Positions 12,646 to 25,000 of a stretch of DNA of 64,000 nucleotides are shown here, in pieces. Each line of letters begins with the position of its first letter. Position 1 is the stretch's first letter. The notes beneath the pieces are model-generated. The model searched no databases. It was not told where the DNA came from and was given only the letters and a program-made list of their open reading frames with translations. The stretch is from Selaginella tamariscina. Taxonomy: Eukaryota; Streptophyta; Lycopodiopsida; Selaginellales; Selaginellaceae. Location: positions 62,001-126,000 of the forward strand of contig PUQB01000659.1 of assembly GCA_003024785.1 (NCBI GenBank). The letters run 5' to 3'. The position numbers were made by a program, and so were the translations under genes.

Positions 12646-13470
12646 AATACTGTTATTTTCCAATTATATTTTGCAGAGGATGCAACTTTAAACTACCCTA
12701 CAAAAACATAGTACACGTATAAATAAATATATATAATGAATGTATATTTCCATTATATTTCATTCATGAATCGAAAGCATATATATATCTATTACACATA
12801 TTATTATTATACAAAGCTAACAATTTATTATTATAGAGATTAATTATATACATTAATTAATTTTATACATTTACGCATTAGTTATTAACTTCTACATTTA
12901 TACATTATATTTAATTCACGAGGATTCACTTGCATCCATCAAAACCTTATTTGTTACTAGTTTATATCAAACCTTCAGTTTAGAACTTCATTATATTGTG
13001 ATTTTTAAATTTATAATAGTTAATCATAATGTAAAAAGTTTTGAATGATAAGAATGAAGTTTATTAAGTGGGCAGCAATAAATTATCATAAGTACTATAG
13101 ATAAATGTAAGTAAATGCTATAATTTTTAGATAAGTATATATTTATTGTTGCAATATATGTGCATAGTTACTATCGTACGTGTACGACACGTTTTTCGTT
13201 TAGCAAACCCTCAATAAACCCTAAAAAAGAATTTAAGAAGTCATTGCTGTTGGGCATGCCACAAATTGACATGAAGAACATATCATGGAACCATATAAGA
13301 TGATGAAAGTAGAACAAAAAGAAATACATGTTGCGGATCCACATTGTCACAGCAGTATTCCTTTCCCTTTAAATGTTATTAACCAAGTGACTTTAATTTA
13401 TTTAAGTTAAGTGATTTTATTAAGTAAGAACCATGACACATATGCCATATAACAAGTGTAGAGACATACG

Positions 13471-13558
13471 GGAGAAAAGAAGAACATTAAGTGTTGAAGA
13501 AGGGGGAAGATGAGGGAGAAAAGAAGAACATTAAGTGTTGAAGAAGGGGGAAGATGAG
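13471..13558. repeat. 44-bp tandem duplication
   Basis: GGAGAAAAGAAGAACATTAA and the bases after it occur twice with a 44-base period. The matching stretch in duplication copy B (near 20450) is single, so this arose after the segmental duplication. Confidence 0.85.
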
Positions 13559-13979
13559 GATGACGGAGAAAATTAGGTAACAAGAATGATGAATTTGCAT
13601 TTTCAAGTGGAAGACAAAGCAGTTGAACTTGGAGAACTTGGAGTTATTTATGAAATGTTAATCATTCTTAATTATATGTTAAAAAATAAATATATTCTTT
13701 TTATTCTTTGGGTAAAACCTATTAACATTGTTGTATATGTATATTTCATTAATTTACTTCCTCATGAGGTGACCCTTTGTTGAGTTTAATACCACCAACC
13801 AACAATGAACTCTCAGTACGGAGGAGTGACAACCGCCCGTGTGAAGCCCCAAATTCGCACCTCGACAACCAACAAGAGACGCAAACAATCCATGGTTGAT
13901 CAAGACCACTATGTAACAAAACAACAAGGCTACAGACCTGACATTAACGAAATAACATGTATGGAGGTGATACATGACT

Positions 13980-14640
13980 AACAGTAGGGATAGGTTTTAG
14001 GCAACACAACAAGCAGCGCCATGGTGCACCAAATTCTTTAAAGTTTCAAGCTTGTTGTGTTCTTTAAAAAGTTTAAGCCAAATTTTAAATTCAAATAATT
14101 TTTATTATAGTCATCCATTAAAAGCATGAAGTATAAATAACCTCAAGGTGAGACATTGGATCATCCTGATGTTAAATCCAAATGCACCGACTACAAAGCT
14201 TGATCTGCCCGTTTGGGTACACATTTTCTTCTCTCTTTTCACCTATATAACAACCAATACACTCATTCAATACTGAGCCAGCAGACATGTGCATCCATGG
14301 ACCACAGTTGACATCTTTCTTAGTTGTTGAAGATTGGCATGACTCAATCTTTGATGCTAAAGATGTATAAGTTGGTACTTAGCCTAATTACCTCAAACAC
14401 CTCAGACATAACATGCTCCAAACTATACTCCATCTTAGCAAATGCAACACTTTCTTCATTATGTATTATATCTACTCCAGCTTCTTCAAATGTTACATGA
14501 ATTTTACACAAATTAGATGTGCCACAAAAAGAAGATTTTTCATAATATTTGAAATAACTATAAGGTTCCATGGTATATACTACATATATATGCCACGCAT
14601 ACTTTGTCATGGAGGTGCCATGTGACACTAGGATTCAAGC
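13980..14640 (-). mobile_element. Ty1/copia fragment (protease to early integrase region), fossil
   Basis: This matches the copia fossil at 20.95-22.03 kb, including the gag-pre-integrase and early integrase stretch. It shares its outer junction with the copy at 20.95 kb, so it was inserted before the segmental duplication. Beyond about 14555 the copies diverge. It is broken, small and old. Confidence 0.7.
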
Positions 14641-16248
14641 ACACTAATCTGGGCGTTGGCTAATTTGGGCACCATGATTTACCTGGCACTAAGAGCGTTA
14701 ATCCTAGCACAAACACTTAGTATAAAATACCTTGTATGAGTCAGACCTAATCGAATATTCATACCTCTCTCATTGGTGAGATGTTGGTTAGTCTTTCGAA
14801 GACTTAGTTTTTTTGTGTTTTTTTTTTATTCCCTCTCCCCTTGTGTTTTTGTTCGTGATGGCGAATGAAGAAAGGTGGTTGCAGTTGTTCGATGCACTGT
14901 AGTTGAGCGTGGCAAATCAAACTGCTCTCCTATGGGAAATTCACTAAGGTATATAGTAGAATGCCAGTATGCCATAGAATGTCAATCCACACCTTTTGAA
15001 TTCAAATCCACGTGTTCATCTAGAATTCTTTAAGGGGGAGGTTGGAGCAGACGTGTACCATTAGTGAGAATACTTTAAAGGGATTGTTGACATCCTTGTT
15101 GGGCCAAGCAGTGTCCTTAAAGTGAAAGAAGCGAAATATAAGCGGAGAGTTAATTCTTATGAAATATTGAGATGAATATAAAATATGAGTGTGTAATACA
15201 AAACTGAAATACAATGTTATTTTCGATGTAGATAACATTGTATTCTCTTAAGCATTATTCTAAAATTAGAATATATTAAAGTTTTCAATATAGACCATGT
15301 TATGGTGTATTATATATAACACAAAATTAGAACATAATCTGGGTTTTAATGTAAATGACATATAGTTTTCTCAAGTATTATTCTGAATTGAAACATAATA
15401 CATAGATAATGTTATGGTTTATTAAATGTAATATAGAAATAGAGTATGATATCGTTTTTAATGTGGGTAATATTTAATTCTCTCATGCACTATTATAAGG
15501 TTTAAACATAATATAATTTTAATATAGATGACATATAATTCTCTTAAGCACTATAAATCATGAAATAAAACATAATATCCTTTTTTAAAATATAGATAGT
15601 ATTGTGGCTTATAATGGCCTTATACATTAGCACATCTTAAAAATAGAATACAGAAAATAAAACATGAAACAAAGTTTAAACACAAAAAGGATATGTTTCA
15701 CATCCGTTAATGTATCTAACTTTGTTTTATTGATTTATATCAATATTAGATAGATTTAACTTAAATCCTATGAATATCAATAAAAGCTACAGTAGACACC
15801 TGAAATGTGATATATTCAACTTTTGGTCTATAGTCACCGTCAACTGAGGGAAAATGTCAAAATGGAAGATTAATTATTATCCTCAAAATCTTTAGAGGAA
15901 AGAAATCACCTAATAAATTATCAATAAAGCAAACATTATTCAACCAAGCTGTATATATGCACTACATTAAAACTAAATTTATAAGAAAACGAACTCTATG
16001 TTTTGAACTAAAATTCTCTAAAATAGATTATAAACGAGTTTCTAGTTTTAAATACAGTTTAATTATAATTGAGCTGAATTAACACCAATATTTTATTTAT
16101 ATTTTAGTAAATATACATATGGTAATAATGTCAGATATTTCTAGCATATTCAATTACCCAAGTTGCTCCTATTTACACTTAAATTAACATGTAAAATGAA
16201 CGACTTTTCTTAAAAAACTTAATAGTTTTTTAAAAAAATGCTTATTTC
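14641..16248. other. AT-rich region with degenerate tandem repeat, no gene recognised
   Basis: A purine-rich AAGGGGGAGG at about 15030 looks like a copia polypurine tract next to an LTR, but no partner LTR was found. From about 15190 to 15620 a diverged motif (TTCTCTTAAGCACTATT-like) recurs at about 15241, 15365, 15475 and 15540, that is at steps of about 60 or 120 bases. The remainder shows no coding potential. Confidence 0.6.
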
Positions 16249-17262
16249 TTAACTTTTAGTTTTCCCGTTGGATGGAACTCTCGTCATTGATTTCTGCCCC
16301 AGGACTGGCCTTTGAGCAAACAAGACTTCTTCCCATGCAACATGAGCCGGGGCATCCTTTGGAACCGCAACCCAAGTCTCCCTGACGCTCAAGACCCGCC
16401 CCGCTGCCATGTCCACCACTGTGAAGTGCCTCCGCTCGTCCTCGCAACGCGGCACAACAGCTCCATTGACATAGACAGTCCCCGTCTGGGCAGCATTCTT
16501 GGCATCACACAAACACATTTTGCGTTGTTTGCCACGATTATAACCAAGAAGTTCCCTGTGCATATGTCCAAACACCACTAGCGCCACTCTGGATGCATCC
16601 TGCTCCCGGACCATATCTAGAGCCCGAGCAAAGTCTGGATCCCCGTGATCACCTCCACCGCCTTTGTCAAAATCCTTGCCGCATATGTCACCAGGCTGAG
16701 AGCCCAGGCCCGCAGGCCCGTTATGGCCCAGGAACACAAGCGAGTGGCCCTTAGGCGCGGACAGGGCCAGGTGGGCGATTTTTGTGGCGCTCTGCTCCAT
16801 GTTGTCCACGCCGTAGGTGCTGGACAGGAATTCGGAGTTGTAAAACCTGTCGCCGCCAGTTGCAAAGGGCCTCACTCCAATTACACTCAGCTTCAAGTCT
16901 GGATAGTCTTTGCGCCTGTAGCCGACGTGATCGTCTCCCAGGGCTTTCAGCATCTCATTCACTCGCGCCCACCTCTTGGCGCTGCTGCTGCACTTCCTGG
17001 GCGTCGCCTTGTGTGCGGCGCTGTAGCAGCAGTCGTGGTTGCCTAGGATTGCCGCCTTGCGCATTCCAACCTTGCTTATCTCTTGCACGATTTGGACGTT
17101 CTCGTCGCCGAAGTCGCCCACAAACAGCACCAGATCCGGCTTGAGAAGCTCCAGGGCTTGGGCATCCAGCTTTGAGTCCCACGCGCCATGGACGTCCCCC
17201 ACGATCACAATTCTGCTCTTGCCCATACCTTCCTGTGCGAAAACCCTATATTTTGATTCCAA
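16249..17262 (-). CDS. Calcineurin-like metallophosphoesterase, intronless, intact
   Basis: A single 337-residue open frame has the metallophosphoesterase motifs in order: GDVHG (about residues 22-26), GDFGDEN (about 49-55), GNHD (about 74-77), a GHNGP motif (about 179-183) and GHMH (about 233-236). These bind a two-metal centre that cleaves phosphoesters. The sequence resembles the plant/cyanobacterial TIGR04168 group, whose substrate I do not know. No transit peptide is obvious; Met13 (MGKSRIVIVGDVHG) is an alternative start and would leave all motifs intact. The gene is clearly richer in GC than its surroundings. There are no frame disturbances, unlike the neighbouring PPR gene. Confidence 0.9.
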   Translation of the reverse strand: MESKYRVFAQEGMGKSRIVIVGDVHGAWDSKLDAQALELLKPDLVLFVGDFGDENVQIVQEISKVGMRKAAILGNHDCCYSAAHKATPRKCSSSAKRWARVNEMLKALGDDHVGYRRKDYPDLKLSVIGVRPFATGGDRFYNSEFLSSTYGVDNMEQSATKIAHLALSAPKGHSLVFLGHNGPAGLGSQPGDICGKDFDKGGGGDHGDPDFARALDMVREQDASRVALVVFGHMHRELLGYNRGKQRKMCLCDAKNAAQTGTVYVNGAVVPRCEDERRHFTVVDMAAGRVLSVRETWVAVPKDAPAHVAWEEVLFAQRPVLGQKSMTRVPSNGKTKS

Positions 17263-17291
17263 TTTCTGAACCCTAAAAACAGAAGGTAAAC

Positions 17292-18378
17292 CTAATGGCT
17301 GGTATATTTATAACAATAAAAAATATTAAAGGTTGACATCAAAGGGGGCTTTATCCAGAAGCCTGGAAATATTCTATTCAGCATCTGTTTGGCTTCCATC
17401 GATTCCAAGCTATGCTGCACAGTGTAAACCGCGACTCCAAAAACTATAAATCTCCTTCGCTGAGCTCTCACAAGTTTAGCATGCTCCAGGAAATGTTTCT
17501 CACAGGTTCCTTGTGAGTCAAGCAGCTGCAAAGCTCTCGAGCCATCCTAGCCTGACTAGCACGCCCAAAGACATCCACCATCGCGAAGAAATGCCCGGGG
17601 AGATAATCTAGGCCATATGCCACCATCACAGACGAGAAATACTTGATCGAACCTTCATGACTGCAAGATGAAAGAGCACTCGTGAGAGCTACCTCGTCCG
17701 GTTGGAAACCACTTAAGCTCATAGCTTCCAGCGTCAATGCTACGTCTCTCCATTCCCAAACTGCGAGTAGCCGCTAAGCATTGCGCTGTTTGGCTCTGGC
17801 ATGGTTTTCCACCTTGGAGAATATGCCCATTGTGGGCACATGCTGCTAGCGTGGTATTCCACGTCACTGCATTGCGCTCGTCCATGGAATCGAACACCTG
17901 CTTTACCCTGTCGAGCTTCATGCTTTGGGCATATGCCACGATCACTGCGATCCAGACGAAGAGATTAGGGCAGGGGAACTCGCGCAGCATTGCGTCGGCG
18001 AGACCCAGATGCCCGGCCTGGGCATAACATTTGATCAGCGTTGCCCAGGAGATCGCGCGCGGTGGCGGACTCCAAATCCCCTTGCGATGCGTAGCTGGCG
18101 ATTGTGTCGCGGATGGGCATCGAATCGAACAGGCTCACGGCTTCCGCATGTGTGCCCCCGCTCTCGGTGTAGCCTGCGATCATAACGCGCCAGGATATGA
18201 GATCCCTCTCGGGCATTCGGTCGAACAGAGATCGCGCACTGTCGAGATCCCCGGCTTGGACGAATCCAGTGATCATCGCGTTCCAGGTCGCGAGTCCCCG
18301 GATTGGTTTGCCGCGAGCGCCATGCGGGGAGGCGAATATCTGCGTAGCATCTTCCAGATTCACCCACCTGGAATTATT
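17292..18378 (-). pseudogene. PLS-type pentatricopeptide repeat (PPR) gene, decayed and 5'-truncated
   Basis: PPR motifs are readable in shifting frames: ATWNAMITGFVQAGDLDSA, RSLFDRMPERDLISWRVMIA, ISWATLIKCYAQAGHL, NLFVWIAVIVAYAQ, then FDSMDERNAVTWNTTLAACA, and finally GFQPDEVALTSALSSCSHEG leading into an E-like domain (FFAMVDVFGRA). Such proteins bind organellar RNA for editing or splicing. The frame shifts at least three times (for example near 18050 and 17800) and the 3' part after about 17470 has stops. The 5' end runs into the duplication junction near 18.4-18.55 kb, so the transit peptide and first repeats are missing. It is intronless like most PPR genes. I judge it a pseudogene. Confidence 0.8.
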
Positions 18379-18498
18379 CTAGAATATTTCGAAGATAGCA
18401 TATATCTCGGGATCCCCCCAACGCAGTCCTTGACTAACCAAGAGATTATGACAATGCTTGAGGAAGCAAAGAAGAATTGCAATGAACACTCTGTCAGG

Positions 18499-18545
<47 letters not shown>

Positions 18546-18547
18546 TA

Positions 18548-21545
18548 CAAGATTTGGACATGAACTGTCGTAGAATGTGGAGCTTAGCTGAGCATTCACT
18601 TGAAAACTCAGCAATAAAGATAGTGAAAAACATGTTAAATAAGTTACATGTGCCATTTGACGATATAGAGAATGCTACTGTCAGGTCACTATATATATAT
18701 ATATCTGCAGGTGCTATCTCACACACACACACACATCCAAGAACATGTCAAAAGTAGGCTAGAACTTTCTCAGCCGCGACCAAATCATATCAAGAAAAGC
18801 AGGGAATATATTTAAATTGACCTGTACAGTTTGTTTCATTATTTAAGTTGCACTTTGAAACTCGTCAATATGCCTAGTTTCTTATTATGTAAAACGCATA
18901 ACCTGCTTAACATATAGAATCATACACACACGCACACACTAGGTGTTTACACAGCTAATAAAGATATCAAACTCAGAAGTCCATGTTTCCAAAATGTCAA
19001 GGTTGGGATTCTTTCTATGTAACAAACAGTATAAAGGAAAAAGACCAAAAGCAACTCACGAATATAATATGTTTAAAACGCATAAACTTTTATTATTGTA
19101 ACTTTGACATGTTCTCTGTCTTGGTGAAACGTTTCGATGGGAGCCCAGTAATGTAAACATGTGTAACTCTAACCTCCAAATTGTACGGTGTGAATTCAAT
19201 TTTTAAAATCATGTCAATTCAAATATAAACGTAAAAATTTATATTATTAATATTTACTTTTTATAAAATTTATGTCACACATTATACTAATGCAGTTAGT
19301 TTACTTGTCTCTTTCTATATATATGTGTGTGCGTGTGTGTGTGTTATATATGAATACTGTTATTTTCCACGTTATATTTATTGAGAAATTACAGAGGATG
19401 CAACTTTAAACTTAAACTCTGAAACCAATTGCACCACCCTACAAAAACATAGCACATGTATAAATAAATATATATAATAAATGTTATGAATTGAAAGCAT
19501 CTATTATTAAAAGAGTATATATATCTATTACACATATTTAAATTATTTATTAATATTATACAAAGTTAATAATTTATTATTATAGAGATTAATTATATAC
19601 ATTAATTAACTTTTATACATTTACACATTAGTTATTAACTTCTACATTTATACATGCATCTTTAGCGTAGAGGATTCACTTGCATCCTCCCTGTTCATGA
19701 CAAAGTATATTATATAATGTAGATATATGATTAAAAATAATTATAAGAAAAACAATAAAATAAATTATAATATATTGCCCTGAATGTCAGGCCATATATA
19801 TATATATATATATATATATTATTAATAGCACAAATTTCAGGTATAAATATAGAATTTTTTGTGAAATCAAACATGTACTACCCTATTTTGTTACTAGTTT
19901 ATATCAAACCTTCAGTTTAAAACTTCATTATATTGTGATTTTAAATTTATAATAGTTAATCACAGTATGTTTATTTGTAAAAAGTTTTGAATGATAAGAA
20001 TGAAGTTTATTAGTGGGCAGCAATTATCATAAGTATTATGTAACTAAATGCTATAATTTTGAGATAATTATATATTTATTGTTGCAATACATGTGCATAG
20101 TTACTATCATACGTGTACGACGTTTTTCATACGTTTTCCCATTTAACACACCCTAAGAAAACCCTAAAAAGAATTTAAGAAGTCATCGATGTTACAACTT
20201 CCAAATCGTGTTTATACGGAATTAAGTTAATGAAGTCGCTAAGGAACCCAAGGTGAAGATGAAAGAAGTACCAAAGAGGCATGCTGGAGACTCACACCAA
20301 GAATGTATCACATAACCAAAGAAGACGATGGAAGTAGAACAAGAAGAAATACATGTTGCATATTCACATTGTCACAACAGCATTCCTTTCCCCTTAGATG
20401 CAACTAACAAAGTGAGTTTAATTTAATTAAGTTAAGTGATTATAAACGTTGGAGAAAGGGGAAAATGAGAATGAAATAGAAAATTAGGACAAGGAGGATG
20501 ATGAATTTGCACTTCCAAGTGGAAAGACAAAGCAATTGAACTTGCAGAACTTGGAGTTATTTATGAAATGTTAGCCATTCTTAATTATATGTTAAAAGTA
20601 AACATATTCTTTGTATTTTTTGGGTAGAAGCTATTAGCATTGTTGTATATTTCATTAACTTACTTCCTCGTAAGGTGACCCTTTGTTGAGCACTTACTAA
20701 CTGTAAATGGAGCTACCACCAACCAACAATGAACTCCCGGCGTGGAGTGATGACAGCTCTATGCGGAGCCCCAAGCTTTGCACCTCGACAACCAACAGTA
20801 GATAAGCTGACGGCAAACAATCCATGGTTAATCAAGACCAAGATGACTACGTAGCAAGACAACAAGGCTACAAACGTGACATTGACGAGACAACATGTAT
20901 GGAGGTGATACATGGTTAACAGTAGGACGATAGGTTGTTAGGCAGCACAATAAGCAGTGCCATGGTGTCACCAAATCCTTTGAAGTTTCAAGCTTGTTGT
21001 GTTCTTTAAAAGTTTAGCCAAATCCTAAATTGGCGAAAATGCATCGTACATACAACGCAATAAATATACAAATAATTTCCTATCAAAGGCATCCATTAAA
21101 AACATGAAGTATAGATAACCTCAAGATGACTATCCTAATGCTAAATCCAAATGCACCAATGGCAAAGCTTGATCTGCATGGAATTGAGCCTGTTTGGGTA
21201 CACGTTTTCTTCTCTTTTCACCTATATAGCAACCAATACACTCCTTCAATACTGAGCCAGCAAGCATGTGCATCCCATGAACCATAGTTGGCATCTTTCT
21301 TAGCTATTGAAGATTGGCATGACTCAATCTTTGATGCTAAAAATGTATAAGTTGGTGACCGTTGTACTGAACCTAGTTACCTCAAACACCTCAGACACAA
21401 CATGTTCTAAACAATACAAGTTTGAATCCATTTTAGCAAATGCAACACTTTCTTCATACTATATTATATCTACTCCAGCTTCTCCAAATGTTACATGGAC
21501 TAGATGTGCCACAAAAAGATATTTTTAGTAATATTTGGAATAAAT
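18548..21545. repeat. Segmental duplication, copy B
   Basis: This block is the partner of 11521-14555 in the same orientation. Its left junction sits against a long TA run (18504-18543) preceded by CTGTCAGGTCACTATATA, a string that also occurs inside both copies (about 11653 and 18678). Apart from the peroxidase relic and the copia fragment I see no gene in 18657-20950. Confidence 0.9.
18551..18656 (-). pseudogene. Peroxidase 5' relic (start codon to about codon 34)
   Basis: The minus strand from the ATG at 18656-18654 reads the signal peptide and first mature residues (…[14 protein letters not shown]) of the peroxidase at 11.6 kb and then stops at the duplication edge. Haem-binding and catalytic exons are absent. 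It is a by-product of the segmental duplication. Confidence 0.88.
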
Positions 21546-22030
21546 AATACTCCCTTAATTGTGGTTTGCAATCTTATTCCAGCAATAACAAGTATGTTCG
21601 CATTGGCAGCATTGATTGCTTGAGATGTGGGTTGCAAGGTAAGTCTACTAAACCAAGTCTATCACTAATCATATGATGCATGGCATCACCAAAAACAATG
21701 TAAAGTCATGCTTTTTTTTAGCAAGATTGGCCACCACATTTGTGGTAAACCCAATACATCATTTACATTCAACTCTACAAGTGAAGCTTTTGGTATAGCT
21801 ATTTGATGACGAACTCTTTGTTGCTCCATGTTGTTGCATCCAGTAGGATTGCTAATTTGTTAAATTTACTTGATGTTTCGTTATAATAAAAATATAGTTT
21901 TAAACATCTAACCTATCACCTCCAAGTTGTTTGCATGGCTTCTCCCACTTATTGCATTGATAGCTAACATGTCCTATAACTCTACACTCCCAACAATGGT
22001 GATTCTCTTGTGCAAAATCATGATAAGTAT

Positions 22031-25000
22031 TGTCAGAGTTTTAACCCAAAGGACCAATATGTGATTGCCAAGTGGTCATTCGGCATCATCACCCTATGTG
22101 AACAACATTAAGTCTTATAAAATGACTCCAAAAGTCTAGGTAGAATCTACTTTAAGTCTAGAATGACTATCCCCCAAACCCTAAAGGATAACCTGAGTAG
22201 ACTTTATGATCATGTTTCAATAAACCTAAATAAGCTCATGTACTAACCTCATCAAGGAGATGTGCCTTACATATGCCCCCATAATAGAGCTAAGGTATCG
22301 TCACTTACCCCTTGAGGAATCATCCTCATTTGGGAGTACAACCTCTATAGGATGACAAGGCCACGACTAACCCTTGAGGGTTTGAGTGGCCAAATCATAC
22401 CCTAAACTTAAGGCTAGTACTTAGTGGAAACATGAGTGTGCACCGTAGGCGAACATGAGTGTTTTGTTAAGCAAACTAGGTTTGGATAACCCTAAGTACA
22501 TGACCTTGCGAGTGCCTCACAAAATGGCTCATGCTAACAAGTTTAGGTTGTTCAACCCTTGGATTTCAATGAGAATACACCCCCTAACCAAGTGTGCTAA
22601 AGCACACCTAATTATAAGACATAACCTTCCTTGAGGGATGCTCAAGGCTTAGCACCTAGTGTGAGCATAAGCACGCTTGTTTGGTAGAGTATCCAACCCC
22701 TTAGCAATAACCCACGACACAACTCCAAAGAGCATGCCTCAAGCATTGTACCGTGAATCATTTAACTTAGTGTCACATCTTCATATGACATTGTCTCCCA
22801 TAATGTAGGCCATAGCCCCTTTAGATTCAAGAGTTGCACCAAGTACCACAAATGTGGCTCCTAAATGCCAACTCTAGAACCCCTCAAGAACCATAGTTAT
22901 GAACACGAACACGAGCCTAAGATTTCAAGAACCCGATCACAAAACACGATTACAGCTCACGAATATTCTAGTAAATATTCTAAGAATATTCTAATTTTAA
23001 TTTTAGGAATATGCTACTTTTTATATATATAAACTACTCAAACATCCTACAAATCATCGTTATCTTCAACCTCACAATCTTCGACATTGTCTCCATCTTC
23101 CTCTTTCTCTCCTGACTCAAGCTCGTCTTCCGAATGAGGAACTGTCTCTAGTACTTTGTAACTCACAAACTTGTCGTAATCATGGTCATTTTTGCAGGTT
23201 AACAACCTGTTATTACAAGCCACAAAAACTAGATATATTGTCCTATCCACAGTAAGTCTGTTCCTCTTCTTTTAAGACACATGCTCGAAAGTGCTAAACA
23301 ATCTCTCCACCGAGGATGACGAGCATGCCTGATTTAGAACTCGAATGGCCAACTTCTGAAGAGTTGAAATTTCATAACCATGGTTCTCCCACCAACGTAC
23401 AACTCCCTTCTTTCTTAGTGCGATCAGCCTTAGCATCAATCAATTTGAAAATGCCTCCTATCTCCTGTAAGTTAAACGCTCATCTTGTATCACATCCCTC
23501 TCACTAGATGTAAACATGGCAACATATAAGCATTCCAATCCTTCATGACTTCTCTGTTGGCATGCTTTTCATGCTTTTGAAACTCGGGGTCCAACATATA
23601 TGCCATTGAGTGCATGAGTGAGTGATACTCATGCCACCGGTTAGACATGATCTAATGAAGTTCCATGTACTTGCCATAATTCGATTGTCCTTCATCTAAA
23701 CTTGCATCCAACCTATTCATACACTCATATATTTTTCCAATCGCAAGTATATCACCGTCCACAAGATGAAGTAGTAACATAACATCCTCGGACACCTCTA
23801 ACATGTCCTTAACATGTTCCAAAAATGGTCATCAAAACAGTTTCATAATTGTCTCTGCCTTCTCTTGTCTTCGACTCAGGCCTTGCTATGTACGTAGGGC
23901 ATATGAACATCTGTTGTAGAGCTTCCTGGAGCTCCACCAACCTCTCCATCCATAATGAAGTTGTAGCCAAACCTTGTATCACAATAGTGCAGCATTCGCT
24001 TTGAGTAAACTCCACCAATAGTGCCACCATATGAAGTGGTTCCTGATGAAGCTCACCAAAGCCTTTCCTCGCTCCAAAGCGTTACCATCCATGGAAGTTC
24101 ACCAAAGTCTTTCAAGGCATTGTTCAAGCAATGGGCAAAACATGCTGCCCATTGAATCTTTGGGTACCTCTGTTTTAGAATTGTTGCTCTGCTCTGTTCG
24201 CATTTTCCCCATCTGTTACAACCATGACAACGTTCTCTACACCCACAATGCTAATGCCTTCTTCCCAGCAACACAAAGTATTCTCACTGTTTTTCCTATT
24301 GAGAAATATCGATAGCCTTAGAAAAGCTACCATGATATGCCACAAGCCCCATGATATGTCAATTCCTCTATTTGCCCACCATCTGCGCATATGGTTACAC
24401 CTCTGCTCCCACTGCTTCCTCATGGATGCCATCTCAACGTTAATGAATCCTTTCTCTTTCAATAAAGCTTCTCCGAAGATCATCATATTTTGGTGGTGCA
24501 TAAGGCACACCATACTGGCAACTTCCTGGATCATGTTGAGGAAGTAAGGGGACCGAGCCTTCACAAATGGAATGTGTTCATTCCAAAAAAACCTTCCAAT
24601 GCCACATCAACTCGACTCTTCTGCTCTAGATCCATCGAATCTACAATATGGACTTGGCTTTGCTTGCTAAATAACAAGGAAAGGCAACCACTTCACTTGC
24701 CTGGGATGATACCATTAGCACTGAAAGTTCTACATTCGCTGTTTCTTCCCCCTTGTGCCTTTTTCAAGTCAATAACCTTTTGCATGTTAACTAGCTCGCC
24801 TTTTGTTACCTGAGATAAGGGGGCAACTTACAATATCCTTGCTGCTTGGGCCTTCTCCCAACAAATGAGCTCACATATGATCAACGCCACTAAGCTTGTT
24901 CACCATTGTGTAATATTTGCATGACCATAGTTTGTGGCCATGCCCTTGCTCTCAAGCACACTTACCTTGTTCCACCACCGTGAAGAAGGATGCTTTAGCT

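Noticed and set aside
14860-14945. ATGGCGAATGAAGAAAGG as the start of a gene
   Set aside because: The frame closes within about 15 codons and lies beside a copia-like purine tract, so it is probably retroelement leader sequence.
16645-17144. Open frames of 120-133 residues on the plus strand
   Set aside because: They are antisense shadows of the GC-rich phosphoesterase on the minus strand and show no domain.
18031-18573. 180-residue open frame on the plus strand
   Set aside because: It runs antisense through the PPR remnant and then through a TA microsatellite; there is no independent support.
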